The notes beneath the pieces are model-generated. The model had not been told where the DNA came from. It worked only from the letters and a program-made list of their open reading frames with translations, and did no database searches. 64,000 nt of DNA. Source: Gottschalkiaceae bacterium SANA (GTDB lineage Bacteria; Bacillota; Clostridia; Tissierellales; GPF-1). How positions within the stretch are numbered: position 1 is the first letter of the stretch; each line of letters opens with the position of its first letter. Positions 32,896 through 42,047 of this stretch are shown one piece after another. Position numbers and translations under genes: made by a program. The stretch covers positions 744,001-808,000 of the forward strand of contig AP028876.1 in NCBI GenBank assembly GCA_036323355.1, given 5' to 3'.

Positions 32896-33345
32896 ATGAA
32901 AAAAAGGATTGGTGTCTTGGGTATTTTGTTGTTTGTTTTATTGATGACGGGGTGTTCGGACGAGTACGCAAGTGTGATGCAAGATCGTGTGGAAGAGGGG
33001 CAAGAGTTTACGCAAATCACCTTGGAGTCAGATCATTTGATTCGTACGTATATGGTAAGTGAAGATGGCCTTGCGGCAAAGATTGTTCAGATCCTTGAAT
33101 TTGCATATGAGAATGAACCTTACCAGGTTTTGATTGAAGTTGATCCAATTGAGGAATCATTTTTGGGATTTGAAAACCTGACAGGCACAGATGGAGAATC
33201 GATCCAAAAGTGGCAGCAGGAATTGATCGGATTTTCCGTATCGGAAAAGGTACCGGTTCTTGACGGATCAGATCTAGAATCACTTTGGACATCCATGGTA
33301 AAAGAAGCGCAAGCCAATTATCTTCTTCTTGTTAAAAGCGAGTAA
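32896..33345 (+). CDS. Small lipoprotein of unknown function
   Basis: A 149-residue protein. A signal peptide (about 1-20) ends in lipobox LMTGC, so it is anchored outside the membrane. The remainder is acidic and similar to small Firmicute lipoproteins of the YehR/DUF1307 type in its pattern (VEEGQEFTQITLESD), but this link is weak. The ATG follows AAGGAGAG. It probably shares no operon with its neighbours. Confidence 0.7.
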   Translation: MKKRIGVLGILLFVLLMTGCSDEYASVMQDRVEEGQEFTQITLESDHLIRTYMVSEDGLAAKIVQILEFAYENEPYQVLIEVDPIEESFLGFENLTGTDGESIQKWQQELIGFSVSEKVPVLDGSDLESLWTSMVKEAQANYLLLVKSE

Positions 33346-33416
33346 ATTAGACAGAGAAGATGACGAAAAGCCGTAAAAAATGGTATAATTAAAGATACGG
33401 CTGAGGGGGAGTGACG

Positions 33417-34067
33417 ATGGAAAGAAAAAGTTCAGCGATTCGATGCATCATTTTTGATTTTGACGGTACAATTGCGGATACGGAACATTTTGCGTTTCAC
33501 ATCTCCAATGAATTAGCAGAACGATATAACTTTAAAAAAATTACCCGAGAAGAATTAACCGAAATCAAGAAGATGCATTTTAAAGAGATTATGGAATACA
33601 TTGAGATTTCAGCACGCCAGTTTCCCTTTATTCTACGGAGAGGGCAAAAATTACTTCGTCATAATATGCATGAAGTTCAATTTTGTGAGGAGCATTTTCC
33701 GGAGTTTTTGGATGACTTGAGGAAAAGAGAGATCCTTCTTGGAATTATTACGTCCAACACAAAGAAAAATGTATTGCGATTTTTAAAGCATAAGAATATT
33801 GAAATCTTCGAATTTGTATTGGCGGCATCTCTGTTTAACAAACAGTCGAAGGTAAAGCGTATTATGAAAAAATATAAGTTGTCTCCCGAGGAAATTCTAT
33901 ATGTGGGAGACGAGGTGCGAGATATTCATTCGGCTCGTGCGTCGGGTGTGCATATTGCTTCCGTGGTTTGGGGGTATAATGACAGACAAGTACTTGAAGT
34001 CGAACAACCGGATTGGCTGTTGGAAGATTCGAGAGAAATATTGGAAATTTTAGATGGTGAAAAATAG
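33417..34067 (+). CDS. HAD-superfamily hydrolase (phosphoglycolate phosphatase-like)
   Basis: A 216-residue HAD phosphatase. Motif I is IIFDFDGTIADT, motif II is LGIITSNTKK, motif III Lys is in NKQSKVKRI and motif IV is YVGDEVRDI. The helical cap lies between residues 20 and 90. ATG 33417 is spaced six bases from GAGGGGGA; the GTG at 33411 abuts that site. The substrate is unknown. Confidence 0.88.
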   Translation: MERKSSAIRCIIFDFDGTIADTEHFAFHISNELAERYNFKKITREELTEIKKMHFKEIMEYIEISARQFPFILRRGQKLLRHNMHEVQFCEEHFPEFLDDLRKREILLGIITSNTKKNVLRFLKHKNIEIFEFVLAASLFNKQSKVKRIMKKYKLSPEEILYVGDEVRDIHSARASGVHIASVVWGYNDRQVLEVEQPDWLLEDSREILEILDGEK

Positions 34068-34089
34068 GCAGAGAAATCTGCCTTTTTTT
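34067..34089 (+). terminator. Terminator of the HAD gene
   Basis: GGCAGA-GAAA-TCTGCC followed by seven T residues. Confidence 0.9.
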
Positions 34090-34100
34090 ATTTTGAGGGA

Positions 34101-34128
34101 TTGCAAACAGAACTGTTTCTGCTATACT
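34101..34128 (+). promoter_or_regulatory. Promoter with internal palindrome (MFS gene)
   Basis: TTGCAA (34101-34106), 16-base spacer, TATACT (34123-34128). A perfect inverted repeat AAACAG-AA-CTGTTT (34105-34118) lies between the two boxes, a typical repressor position. Confidence 0.62.
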
Positions 34129-34157
34129 GCAACTAGTTGAACAATTGGGAGGAAGGT

Positions 34158-35342
34158 ATGCAGCAGAAACTAAATCGAAATCCAAGAAAACTAGCCTTGC
34201 TTTTATTGGGGACAATGGTATTTTTTGCCTTGTTTGATAGCCCGAAAAACATCTTGATTCCAGCCTTTAAACAGACGTTTGAAATTGGGAATACGATCAT
34301 GGGCAGCCTGGTATTTGCTTCGAGTCTTTCTTTTACCATTATGACCTATTTTTCGGGAAAAATTTGTGAGAAATTGGGTCACAAGAAGATGATTGTTGGA
34401 AGTTTGTTTGGCCTGGCACTTGTTGCGCTTGGGATTTGGCGCGTAGAGTCATCCTTTGCTTTTGCAGTTTTATTTGTGGGCCAGTCGATTTTTATTGCAC
34501 CCTTGGTTTTTGGGTTGAATACCATGGTTCCTTTGATCCCGGTACGCAATTCGGCGTTATTGATGAATCTTTTGCATTTTTGCTATAGTTTGGGTGCTAT
34601 GACCATGTCAAAATCCATCGGACAATTGCTTGGAAGGGGTTTTGCTTGGCCTAAAATCTATTTGTTGACCTCGCTTGGATTGATCGGCCTTGTCGGATTT
34701 AATCTTTTTGCAAGCTATCCAACCAAGCAGAATCGGGTGCAAGCCCATGGGAAAACGGAAGGGAGTTTATCACTTAAAAACCCTCTCTTGCTGGGTGTGA
34801 TCGGTGCCTTTTCGGCTTCCATCGTTGCGGAGACGACGATTGGACAATGGTTTAGCAATTATATGGTGGAGGGATTTTCCTTTGAAGTCAATCAAGCGGC
34901 AAACCTCTTGTTCTACTATTTGGCTTTGCATGCCATTGGGCGGTTGATTGGTGGATTTGTTGCAGGACGGTTTGGGACACAAAAAACCCTTGTCTGCTCT
35001 TTAGCAGCGGCATGCGCACTTACGGTAACAGGAATTCTGCTGAAGGAGCAAGGCTTATTTTTGATTGCGGGTGCTGGGCTCTTCTTGTCCATTAATTATC
35101 CAACCAGCTTACTTTTGGCACAATCGTTATTTCCGACTCAATCGATGCGGGCGACGAGTCTTGTGTTGACGAGTATTTCTTTTATTAATATGTTTACTGG
35201 GATTGTTGTTGGAGTGTTGAATGATCAGATTACAGCCTATCGAACTTTTTTCTTAATTCCTGTCATGCTTGTGGTTTCACTGGCCTTTCATATCTTTGTA
35301 TGGTCGCATGGAAGAGATCGGGAACCACTAAAAAATCATTGA
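34158..35342 (+). CDS. MFS transporter
   Basis: A 394-residue, 12-segment MFS transporter. ATG 34158 follows GGGAGGAAGG. The segment CEKLGHKKMIVG is the loop 2-3 motif and VAGRFGTQKTLV its counterpart in the second half. It resembles FucP/Bcr-like members only generally. It has its own promoter with a palindrome between -35 and -10. The substrate is unknown. Confidence 0.86.
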   Translation: MQQKLNRNPRKLALLLLGTMVFFALFDSPKNILIPAFKQTFEIGNTIMGSLVFASSLSFTIMTYFSGKICEKLGHKKMIVGSLFGLALVALGIWRVESSFAFAVLFVGQSIFIAPLVFGLNTMVPLIPVRNSALLMNLLHFCYSLGAMTMSKSIGQLLGRGFAWPKIYLLTSLGLIGLVGFNLFASYPTKQNRVQAHGKTEGSLSLKNPLLLGVIGAFSASIVAETTIGQWFSNYMVEGFSFEVNQAANLLFYYLALHAIGRLIGGFVAGRFGTQKTLVCSLAAACALTVTGILLKEQGLFLIAGAGLFLSINYPTSLLLAQSLFPTQSMRATSLVLTSISFINMFTGIVVGVLNDQITAYRTFFLIPVMLVVSLAFHIFVWSHGRDREPLKNH

Positions 35343-35349
35343 TCAAGCA

Positions 35350-35378
35350 AAAAAAGACATCCGAGGATGTCTTTTTTT
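35350..35378. terminator. Bidirectional terminator between the MFS gene and gltA
   Basis: AAAAAGACATCC-GA-GGATGTCTTTTT, with T runs on both strands for convergent genes. Confidence 0.88.
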
Positions 35379-36723
35379 ATTTCCGTTCTTTCAGTGGATG
35401 GTAGTGGTGCAATTCATTGACCGTTTTGTATGCGGGTCGAATAATTTTTTCGTCACTGACCAGTTGTTCCAAGCGGTGGGCGCACCAACCAGCAATTCGA
35501 CTTGTGGCAAAGATAGGGGTGTAAAGATCTTCTGGAATCCCCAGCATCTCCAAAACAAATCCTGAATATAAATCCACATTGGCTGCGATGTGGGCATGAG
35601 GTCCTCGCTTTTCGTAAAAGAGCGCTCGAGTAATGGATTCGATATGAGCGTAAAGCTCAAATTCTTTTACTCGTCCTTTTTCAATGGCGAGTTCCCTGGC
35701 CTTTCTTTGAAGGAGGACGGAGCGGGGGTCAGACTTGGTGTAGACCGCGTGGCCCATCCCATAAATTAAGCCCTTTTTGTCGAAAGCCTCTTTGTTAAGT
35801 AAACGTTCCAGGTATAGGCGTAATTGTGCGGGATCGTGCCAGTCTTCCACCTCATTCTTGATGGCTTGAATCATCTTGCAGACCTTTAGGTTTGCACCGC
35901 CATGCTTGGGCCCCTTGAGAGAGCCGACGGCTGTGGCGACGGCTGAGTAGGTATCCGTGCCAGTAGAGGCAACTACATGGGTGGCGAAGGTCGAGTTATT
36001 GCCTCCGCCGTGCTCTGCCATAATTACCAAAAGCAAATCTAATGTTTCTGCTTCTAGAACCGTGTATTCATTATTGGAACGGCTCATATGAAGAATATTT
36101 TCTGCGGTTCCTGCATTTTTTTTCGGTGGATGGATATAGAGGCTTTTTCCCTCAAAGGCACGGGCTTTTGATTGATAGCCATAAGAGATAATGGTTGGGA
36201 ATTTGGCGATTAGATTGAGGCTTTGTTCCATCAAATTTCGCATGCTTAGATCATCCGGGTTGTCATCATAGGAGTAGAGCACCAGGGTGCTTCGCTGTAG
36301 TTTATTCATGACGTTTTTCGATGGAATGCCAATGATCATGGAATCCGTAAAGCCAGATGGCAGATCTCTTCTTTCATCGAGAATGGCATTGAACTTTACC
36401 AACTCTTCTTTTGTCGGCAATTTGCCGAAAAGAAGCAGGAAGGCAGTTTCCTCAAACCCGCGACGATTTTCAGTTTGAAATCCATCGACTAAATCGAAGA
36501 TATCGATGCCGCGGTAGAATAGGCGTCCTTCTTTGGGAACCTTAGTTTTATTGATGATATCGTAGCCATCAACGTTGCCGATTTCTGTTAAACCGACGAG
36601 AACACCCGTGCCATTGGCATTTCGGAGCCCTCGCTTGATATTGTATCGATCAAAATCAATGTCAGGTATATGATTGTTTTTTGTGGCTAAATCTGTTAGG
36701 TATTCGAAGAAATCATTCTTCAT
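35377..36723 (-). CDS. gltA: Citrate synthase
   Basis: A 448-residue citrate synthase. Catalytic histidines are in GPKHGGANLKV and GMGHAVYTKSDPRS, and the catalytic Asp region lies in HIAANVDLYSG. It condenses oxaloacetate and acetyl-CoA. The length, with an N-terminal extension, is typical of clostridial enzymes. It is the last gene of acn-icd-gltA, with four bases between it and icd, and GGGGAGGTGA before the ATG. A 2-methylcitrate synthase role is less likely beside aconitase and isocitrate dehydrogenase. Confidence 0.93.
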   Translation of the reverse strand: MKNDFFEYLTDLATKNNHIPDIDFDRYNIKRGLRNANGTGVLVGLTEIGNVDGYDIINKTKVPKEGRLFYRGIDIFDLVDGFQTENRRGFEETAFLLLFGKLPTKEELVKFNAILDERRDLPSGFTDSMIIGIPSKNVMNKLQRSTLVLYSYDDNPDDLSMRNLMEQSLNLIAKFPTIISYGYQSKARAFEGKSLYIHPPKKNAGTAENILHMSRSNNEYTVLEAETLDLLLVIMAEHGGGNNSTFATHVVASTGTDTYSAVATAVGSLKGPKHGGANLKVCKMIQAIKNEVEDWHDPAQLRLYLERLLNKEAFDKKGLIYGMGHAVYTKSDPRSVLLQRKARELAIEKGRVKEFELYAHIESITRALFYEKRGPHAHIAANVDLYSGFVLEMLGIPEDLYTPIFATSRIAGWCAHRLEQLVSDEKIIRPAYKTVNELHHYHPLKERK

Positions 36724-36727
36724 TCGA

Positions 36728-37732
36728 TCACCTCCCCTGCATTTTATTGATGATTGCTGCGGTCATCTCTGTTGTTGATGCTGTACCGCCCAAATCCTTG
36801 GTGACGTGAACGCCCTCTTTGACAATGGCAGCAACGGCATCTCTTACTTTTTTTGCGGCTTCAGTTTCTCCTAAATAGTCCAATAGGCTGGCGCCTGAGA
36901 GGATCAATGCCACGGGGTCGGCTGTATTTTTGCCGGCCATTTTCGGCGCGCTGCCGTGAACGGCTTCAAAGATAGCGATATCTTCTCCAATATTGGCACC
37001 TGGAACCAAGCCCAATCCGCCGACTAAGCCTGCACAAAGATCAGAAAGAATGTCACCATAGAGGTTCATGGTGGCAACCACATCGAATTGATAAGGATTG
37101 ATGACCAATTGCATGCACATATTGTCGATGATCACTTCTTCATATTCGATATTGGGATATTTTTCTGCGATGGCACGGGCACAAGTTAAAAAGAGCCCAT
37201 CGGTGTCTTTTAGGATATTTGCCTTATGGGCAACGGTTACTTTTTTTCGTCCATTTGCTGCGGCATAGGCAAATGCGCTTTCCATAATTCGAGTCGATCC
37301 CTTTCGGGTGATTCTTTTTCTAGCGATAACCGTATCGGCATCCAGAAACTCTTCATCACCGATATAAAGTCCTTCTGTATTTTCCCGGAAAATAACAAGA
37401 TCCAAATCAGGATAGCGGGCTCGTTCGCCCTGTAAGCTGATGATGGGGCGGATATTGGCATAGAGATCATATCGGTTTCTTAAATGCACGTTGATGCTTC
37501 GAAAGCCGCTGCCGACAGGGGTTGTGATGGGCCCCTTTAAGGCAACTCGATTTTTTTCGATGCTTTTATAGACTTCGTCGGGAACGAGGACGCCTGTTTC
37601 TTGAAAAACGGCTTCCCCGGCATTCACAGTTTCCCATTCAATGGCTACACCACTTGCATCAATAATTTCTTTTGCTGCCTTGGCGACTTCGGGTCCAATT
37701 CCGTCGCCTGGAATAAAGGTTACTCGATTCAT
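36728..37732 (-). CDS. icd: NAD-dependent isocitrate dehydrogenase
   Basis: A 334-residue enzyme of the isocitrate/isopropylmalate dehydrogenase family. TFIPGDGIGPEVAKA, the substrate motif RSINVHLRNRYDLYANIR and the metal site NLYGDILSDLCAGLVGG are visible. It converts isocitrate to 2-oxoglutarate. Clustering with aconitase and citrate synthase supports isocitrate over 3-isopropylmalate. Its ATG overlaps the acn stop (ATGA) and follows AAGGAGA. Confidence 0.92.
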   Translation of the reverse strand: MNRVTFIPGDGIGPEVAKAAKEIIDASGVAIEWETVNAGEAVFQETGVLVPDEVYKSIEKNRVALKGPITTPVGSGFRSINVHLRNRYDLYANIRPIISLQGERARYPDLDLVIFRENTEGLYIGDEEFLDADTVIARKRITRKGSTRIMESAFAYAAANGRKKVTVAHKANILKDTDGLFLTCARAIAEKYPNIEYEEVIIDNMCMQLVINPYQFDVVATMNLYGDILSDLCAGLVGGLGLVPGANIGEDIAIFEAVHGSAPKMAGKNTADPVALILSGASLLDYLGETEAAKKVRDAVAAIVKEGVHVTKDLGGTASTTEMTAAIINKMQGR

Positions 37733-39663
37733 GATAAGATCTCCTTTTTCGTGAAATTCAAGGTGCCGCCAATCATCAGGACTTGGACATCCCGTGCGGA
37801 GCCTTCAAAGGCTACCTGGCATGAAAATCCTTGTGTTTCGTTGATGAGTTCGAAGGATGCATGGCTTGCCAAAGCGTCGTGAATGGCATTGAACTTTAAT
37901 TCATCCGTCTCGTTAAAACGATCGTAATCCGCCGGATCAACAAAGACTAGTGGAATAATCCCTGCGTTGATCAGGTTTTTCTTGTGAATGCGTGCAAATG
38001 ATTTAGCGATGACAGCCTTGACGCCCAGATAAAGGGGCACAAGGGCCGCGTGTTCACGTGACGAGCCCTGGCCGTAATTGTCACCACCGATGACGAATCC
38101 GCCGCCTGCAGCTTCCGCTTTCATTTTAAAATCTGGAATCAGGGTGCCGAAGCAGTACTTCGACAATTCTGGAATATTTGAGCGGAACGGCAAAAGCTTC
38201 GCGTTGGATGGCATAATGTCATCCGTAGTAATATTGTCGCCTGTTTTTAATAACAGGGATCCCGTTAGATTTTCAGGAAGGTCTCCGCTAAGTGGGAATG
38301 GTTTGATATTCGGGCCCATCACAACAGACAATCCGCTTCGATCCTCTGGTGGATAGATCAAGTAGTTTTCAAAATTCGCAAAGGTCTCCGGCAAGACGAT
38401 GGTTGGCGCCTCCATGCCATATTCGTCTGGAAGGGTAACTTGACCTGTGATGGCTGCGATTGCCGCAGTCTCTGGACTGACAAGGTAGACATCCGCATCC
38501 ATGGTTCCACATCGCCCTTGAAAGTTACGGTTGAAGGTACGAAGGGAGATGGCACCGCTCTTTGGCGCTTGCCCCATACCGATGCATGGCCCACAAGCTG
38601 CTTCTAAGACGCGCGCTCCTGCAGCGATTAAATCGCCGAGAGCACCATTATCGCTCATCATTTTGAGAATGTTGCTGGATCCTGGAGAAATGACAAAGCT
38701 GACATTTGGATGAACACTCTTGCCTTTTAAAATTGCGGCTACTTTCATTAAGTCGGTATAGGAAGAGTTTGTACAACTTCCGATGGCAACTTGATCCACT
38801 TTCATGCCGGCAATTTCCGAAAGCCTTGCAACGGCATCCGGGCTATGGGGCTTTGCTACCATGGGAACCAAGGTGGATAGATCGATTTCCAAACGCGCGT
38901 CGTATACGGCGTCTTCATCGGCAGTTAGTGCTTGATAGTCTTCTGCGCGTCCCTGACGAGTAAGAAAATCAAGGGTTTGCTCGTCTGAAGGGAAGATAGA
39001 TGTGGTTGCACCCAATTCAGCGCCCATATTGGTAATCGTTGCACGATCAGTAACGGATAGCGATTTTACGCCACTGCCCGTGTATTCAATAATATAACCA
39101 ACGCCACCCTTTACACTCAGGTTGCGAAGCACTTCAAGAATGACGTCTTTGGCGGAAGACCATGGCGGCAAGCTGCCGATCAGGTTCACCTCGTAGACCT
39201 TTGGGGCTTTCATTGGGTAGCTGCCCTTGGCCATAGCAACGGCAACATCCAATCCGCCGGAACCGATGGCAATCATGCCGATTCCACCGCCAGTTGGCGT
39301 ATGGCTGTCGGATCCGATTAAGACCTGGCCGGGTTTTCCAAAACGTTCCAGGTGCAATTGATGACAGATTCCATTTCCGGGCTTTGAGAAGACAATACCG
39401 TACTTGGCAGCTGCAGTTTGTATAAAAAGGTGATCGTCTGCATTTTCAAAACCAGCTTGCAGGGTATTGTGGTCAATGTAGGCAACGGAGCGGTCGGTTT
39501 GAATGGAATCAATACCCATGGCTTCTAATTGTAAATAAACCATGGTTCCTGTTGAATCTTGAGTCAAGGTTTGGTTAACGCGAATGGAGAGCTCTTCTCC
39601 CTGTGCAAGTGTGCCAGCTAGACAATTTTTTTCTAAAATTTTGTAGGCTAAAGTTTTTCCCAT
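37729..39663 (-). CDS. acn: Aconitate hydratase
   Basis: A 644-residue aconitase of the shorter anaerobe type. Fe-S cysteines are in GSCTNSSYTD (about 300) and CGPCIGMGQ (about 366-374). The swivel domain is C-terminal, with GDNYGQGSSREHAAL. It interconverts citrate and isocitrate. I start it at ATG 39663, after GGAGGG; the ATG at 39675 precedes that site. It is first of the three-gene TCA operon, transcribed from the promoter at 39702-39730. Confidence 0.93.
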   Translation of the reverse strand: MGKTLAYKILEKNCLAGTLAQGEELSIRVNQTLTQDSTGTMVYLQLEAMGIDSIQTDRSVAYIDHNTLQAGFENADDHLFIQTAAAKYGIVFSKPGNGICHQLHLERFGKPGQVLIGSDSHTPTGGGIGMIAIGSGGLDVAVAMAKGSYPMKAPKVYEVNLIGSLPPWSSAKDVILEVLRNLSVKGGVGYIIEYTGSGVKSLSVTDRATITNMGAELGATTSIFPSDEQTLDFLTRQGRAEDYQALTADEDAVYDARLEIDLSTLVPMVAKPHSPDAVARLSEIAGMKVDQVAIGSCTNSSYTDLMKVAAILKGKSVHPNVSFVISPGSSNILKMMSDNGALGDLIAAGARVLEAACGPCIGMGQAPKSGAISLRTFNRNFQGRCGTMDADVYLVSPETAAIAAITGQVTLPDEYGMEAPTIVLPETFANFENYLIYPPEDRSGLSVVMGPNIKPFPLSGDLPENLTGSLLLKTGDNITTDDIMPSNAKLLPFRSNIPELSKYCFGTLIPDFKMKAEAAGGGFVIGGDNYGQGSSREHAALVPLYLGVKAVIAKSFARIHKKNLINAGIIPLVFVDPADYDRFNETDELKFNAIHDALASHASFELINETQGFSCQVAFEGSARDVQVLMIGGTLNFTKKEILS

Positions 39664-39701
39664 TTTTCCCTCCATGCAAGAAATTTTATTCTTATTGCAT
39701 T

Positions 39702-39730
39702 ATTATAAAGCTTTCTGAATCATTAGTCAA
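39702..39730 (-). promoter_or_regulatory. Promoter of acn-icd-gltA
   Basis: On the minus strand TTGACT (39730-39725), 17-base spacer, TATAAT (39707-39702), about 40 bases ahead of the ATG. Confidence 0.78.
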
Positions 39731-39821
39731 AGGTAAATATTGCAAGAAAACATGCATTAATATAGTGATTTCAATGGGTTGAGTCTGCTTTATTTCGATA
39801 AAGTGGCTGAAATTCCCATCA

Positions 39822-39835
39822 TGAAAATGTTTTCA
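39822..39835. promoter_or_regulatory. Cre-like palindrome in the acn / esterase intergenic region
   Basis: TGAAAATGTTTTCA matches the CcpA cre consensus at 13 of 14 positions, but the central CG is TG. It lies about 90 bases upstream of the acn -35 box and 60 bases before the esterase promoter. Weak candidate. Confidence 0.35.
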
Positions 39836-39895
39836 TAATGAATGTGCAACAAACGCTACTTGCATTTTGATATTTTGTGCAAGTTTTCGTTCATT

Positions 39896-39924
39896 TTGGT
39901 TCCACTCCGCCAATCTGCTATACT
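39896..39924 (+). promoter_or_regulatory. Promoter of the esterase-patatin operon
   Basis: TTGGTT (39896-39901), 17-base spacer, TATACT (39919-39924). Confidence 0.65.
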
Positions 39925-39959
39925 AAAAAAAAGAAGAAAATTAACGAGGAGGAAGAAAA

Positions 39960-40739
39960 ATGGCTTTAATTCATTGCCAGATTGACTCGAAGATATTGGA
40001 TCTTGAGATGTCTGTGAACGTCATTCTTCCGGATGGGGTAGAAACCTTGCCGGCAGAATTGCCCACTTTATATTTATTGCATGGACTTTCTGGAAATTAT
40101 AGTTCTTGGTGTAGAAAAACAGCGATCGAGCGGTATGCGTCGGCGTATAAGGTTGCTATTGTTATGCCGGAGGTTCACCGAAGTTTTTATACCGATATGG
40201 CGGTTGGATATCCGTATTGGACTTTTCTTTCAGAAGAATTGCCGACCATGATGGAATACTATTTTCCCTTATCAAAGAAAAGAGAAGATCGATTTGTCGC
40301 TGGTCTTTCCATGGGCGGTTATGGTGCCATGAAATGGGCATTGGGATGCCCGGACAAATTTAGTTATGCAGCGAGTCTCTCTGGTGCTGTGGATCTGTAT
40401 TATCAATATCAGATTACCCAAAATGCCCCGGAAATGGAGGCGATACGTCCAGAAATGGAAAATATTTTTGGAGACTTAGATCGATTCGAAGGAAGTCCCA
40501 ATGATTTATTTACACTAATGAAGCAAGCGAAAAAACGCAGTGAATTGCCGGAGTTATTTGTACTATGTGGTACGGAGGACTTTTTATATCCAAGTCACTT
40601 GCATTTTCTTGAAGGATTAGAGTTGCAAGATATTCAAGCCAAGGTATTTGAAGAGCCCGGTGCGCACGAGTGGGATTTCTGGGATCGAAATATTCAACGG
40701 GTATTGGCATGGCTACCCATAGAAAAGCAGGGGGAATAG
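39960..40739 (+). CDS. Alpha/beta-hydrolase esterase (esterase D / tributyrin esterase type)
   Basis: A 259-residue alpha/beta hydrolase. The nucleophile elbow is GLSMGGYGAMKWAL (Ser about residue 118), the oxyanion region is LLHGLSGNYSSW, and the catalytic His is in GAHEWDFWDR near the C terminus. It resembles EstA/S-formylglutathione hydrolase-like esterases for short acyl esters. No signal peptide. The ATG follows GAGGAGGAA. The patatin gene starts three bases after the stop. Confidence 0.88.
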   Translation: MALIHCQIDSKILDLEMSVNVILPDGVETLPAELPTLYLLHGLSGNYSSWCRKTAIERYASAYKVAIVMPEVHRSFYTDMAVGYPYWTFLSEELPTMMEYYFPLSKKREDRFVAGLSMGGYGAMKWALGCPDKFSYAASLSGAVDLYYQYQITQNAPEMEAIRPEMENIFGDLDRFEGSPNDLFTLMKQAKKRSELPELFVLCGTEDFLYPSHLHFLEGLELQDIQAKVFEEPGAHEWDFWDRNIQRVLAWLPIEKQGE

Positions 40740-40741
40740 AC

Positions 40742-41944
40742 ATGCGATATGCATTGGCATTAGAAGGAGGAGGCGCAAAAGGTGCCTATCAAATGGGTGC
40801 GGTAAAAGCCCTCTATGAACTGGGATTTGAATTTGAAGCGGTAGCGGGAACCTCTGTCGGTGCATTGAATGGGGCAATGATTGCCCAAGGTGATTTTAAA
40901 CGTGCATACGAATTGTGGGAAAATATGAAACCTTCAATGGTTGTGGATATGACTGATGCGGAGTATCAGAAATTAATGAATTTGCAACTGGAGAGAGAAG
41001 ATTGGAAAACCATTCGGTCCAGACTTGCCAAACTAATTAAGGATGGCGGGGTGGATACGGCACCCCTTAGAGCTTTGGTTGCAGATTATATTGATGAAGA
41101 AAAGCTTAGACAGTCACCTGTAGATTTTGGTTTGGTTACGATTTCGCTAACGGATTTTAAGGGGATGGAATTATACAAAAATGAAATCCCACCGGGCCAA
41201 ATAACGGAGTATGTATTGGCGAGTGCCAATCATCCTGCCTTTAAGAACGAACCCTTGGTGGGAAAATGGTTTACAGATGGGGGCATGTTTGACAATCTGC
41301 CGATCAACCTATTGCTTCGTCGTGGTTATGTGAATATTATTGCACTTCGCATTTTTGGCTTGGGCATGAAACAGCGGTATGATTCGAACCGTGCTAATAT
41401 GATTGAAATTGCGCCAAGAGAAGATTTAGGGGGAACTTTTGATTTCACCCAAGAAAAAACGAAGCACAACTTGCAATTGGGCTATTATGACGTCTATCGC
41501 CATTTCCAAAAATTACGGGGCGACCAATATTATTTGCGGATGGACAAAAGTGCGAGTGAGATTTTGGATACGTTATTTGCCCTTGATGACGAAGTGATTC
41601 AAAGTATTGCAGAGGAGATGGGTCTTGACGAGGATATGCCAGCGAAACGACTGCTTTTAGAAAAAGTGGTTCCCATGATTGCTCGTTATTTGGAAGTGGA
41701 TGCAACCGCCGATTACGATGAAATTGTCATTCGTCTTTTGGACCATGTGGCTGCGCAACTTGAAATTCCTCGCTTTGAAATTTATGACTTTAGTCAGTTT
41801 TATCGTCTGGTGTGTGATCGCTATGAAACGAGAAAAACGTCTGACATGTCTAGCTTTGTTCGAAAAATTCCCTATGGGGGCATGGTTAGCAAGCAGGTAC
41901 GGGAAGAATTGTATTATCAGATTATGAAATATGTTTTTTGTTAG
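40742..41944 (+). CDS. Patatin-like phospholipase
   Basis: A 400-residue protein. The patatin domain (about 1-210) has the oxyanion loop GGGAKGAYQMG, the nucleophile GTSVGALNG and the catalytic Asp in FTDGGMFDN. The C-terminal 180 residues are an added helical region. The start is ATG 40742 behind AGGGGGA; the frame to 40670 would overlap the esterase. Together with the esterase it is likely to hydrolyse lipid esters in the cytoplasm. Confidence 0.9.
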   Translation: MRYALALEGGGAKGAYQMGAVKALYELGFEFEAVAGTSVGALNGAMIAQGDFKRAYELWENMKPSMVVDMTDAEYQKLMNLQLEREDWKTIRSRLAKLIKDGGVDTAPLRALVADYIDEEKLRQSPVDFGLVTISLTDFKGMELYKNEIPPGQITEYVLASANHPAFKNEPLVGKWFTDGGMFDNLPINLLLRRGYVNIIALRIFGLGMKQRYDSNRANMIEIAPREDLGGTFDFTQEKTKHNLQLGYYDVYRHFQKLRGDQYYLRMDKSASEILDTLFALDDEVIQSIAEEMGLDEDMPAKRLLLEKVVPMIARYLEVDATADYDEIVIRLLDHVAAQLEIPRFEIYDFSQFYRLVCDRYETRKTSDMSSFVRKIPYGGMVSKQVREELYYQIMKYVFC

Positions 41945-41967
41945 AAGGTCTATTTTTGTTGTTAGAT

Positions 41968-41996
41968 GCCACTTCATTTTTGAAGTGGCTTTTTTG
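41968..41996 (+). terminator. Terminator of the esterase-patatin operon
   Basis: GCCACTTCA-TTTT-TGAAGTGGC followed by six T residues. Confidence 0.92.
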
Positions 41997-42047
41997 TCAC
42001 ATGACTGCCACACACTTCGAGTATATTGGTAGAATAAGGAGGTTTTT

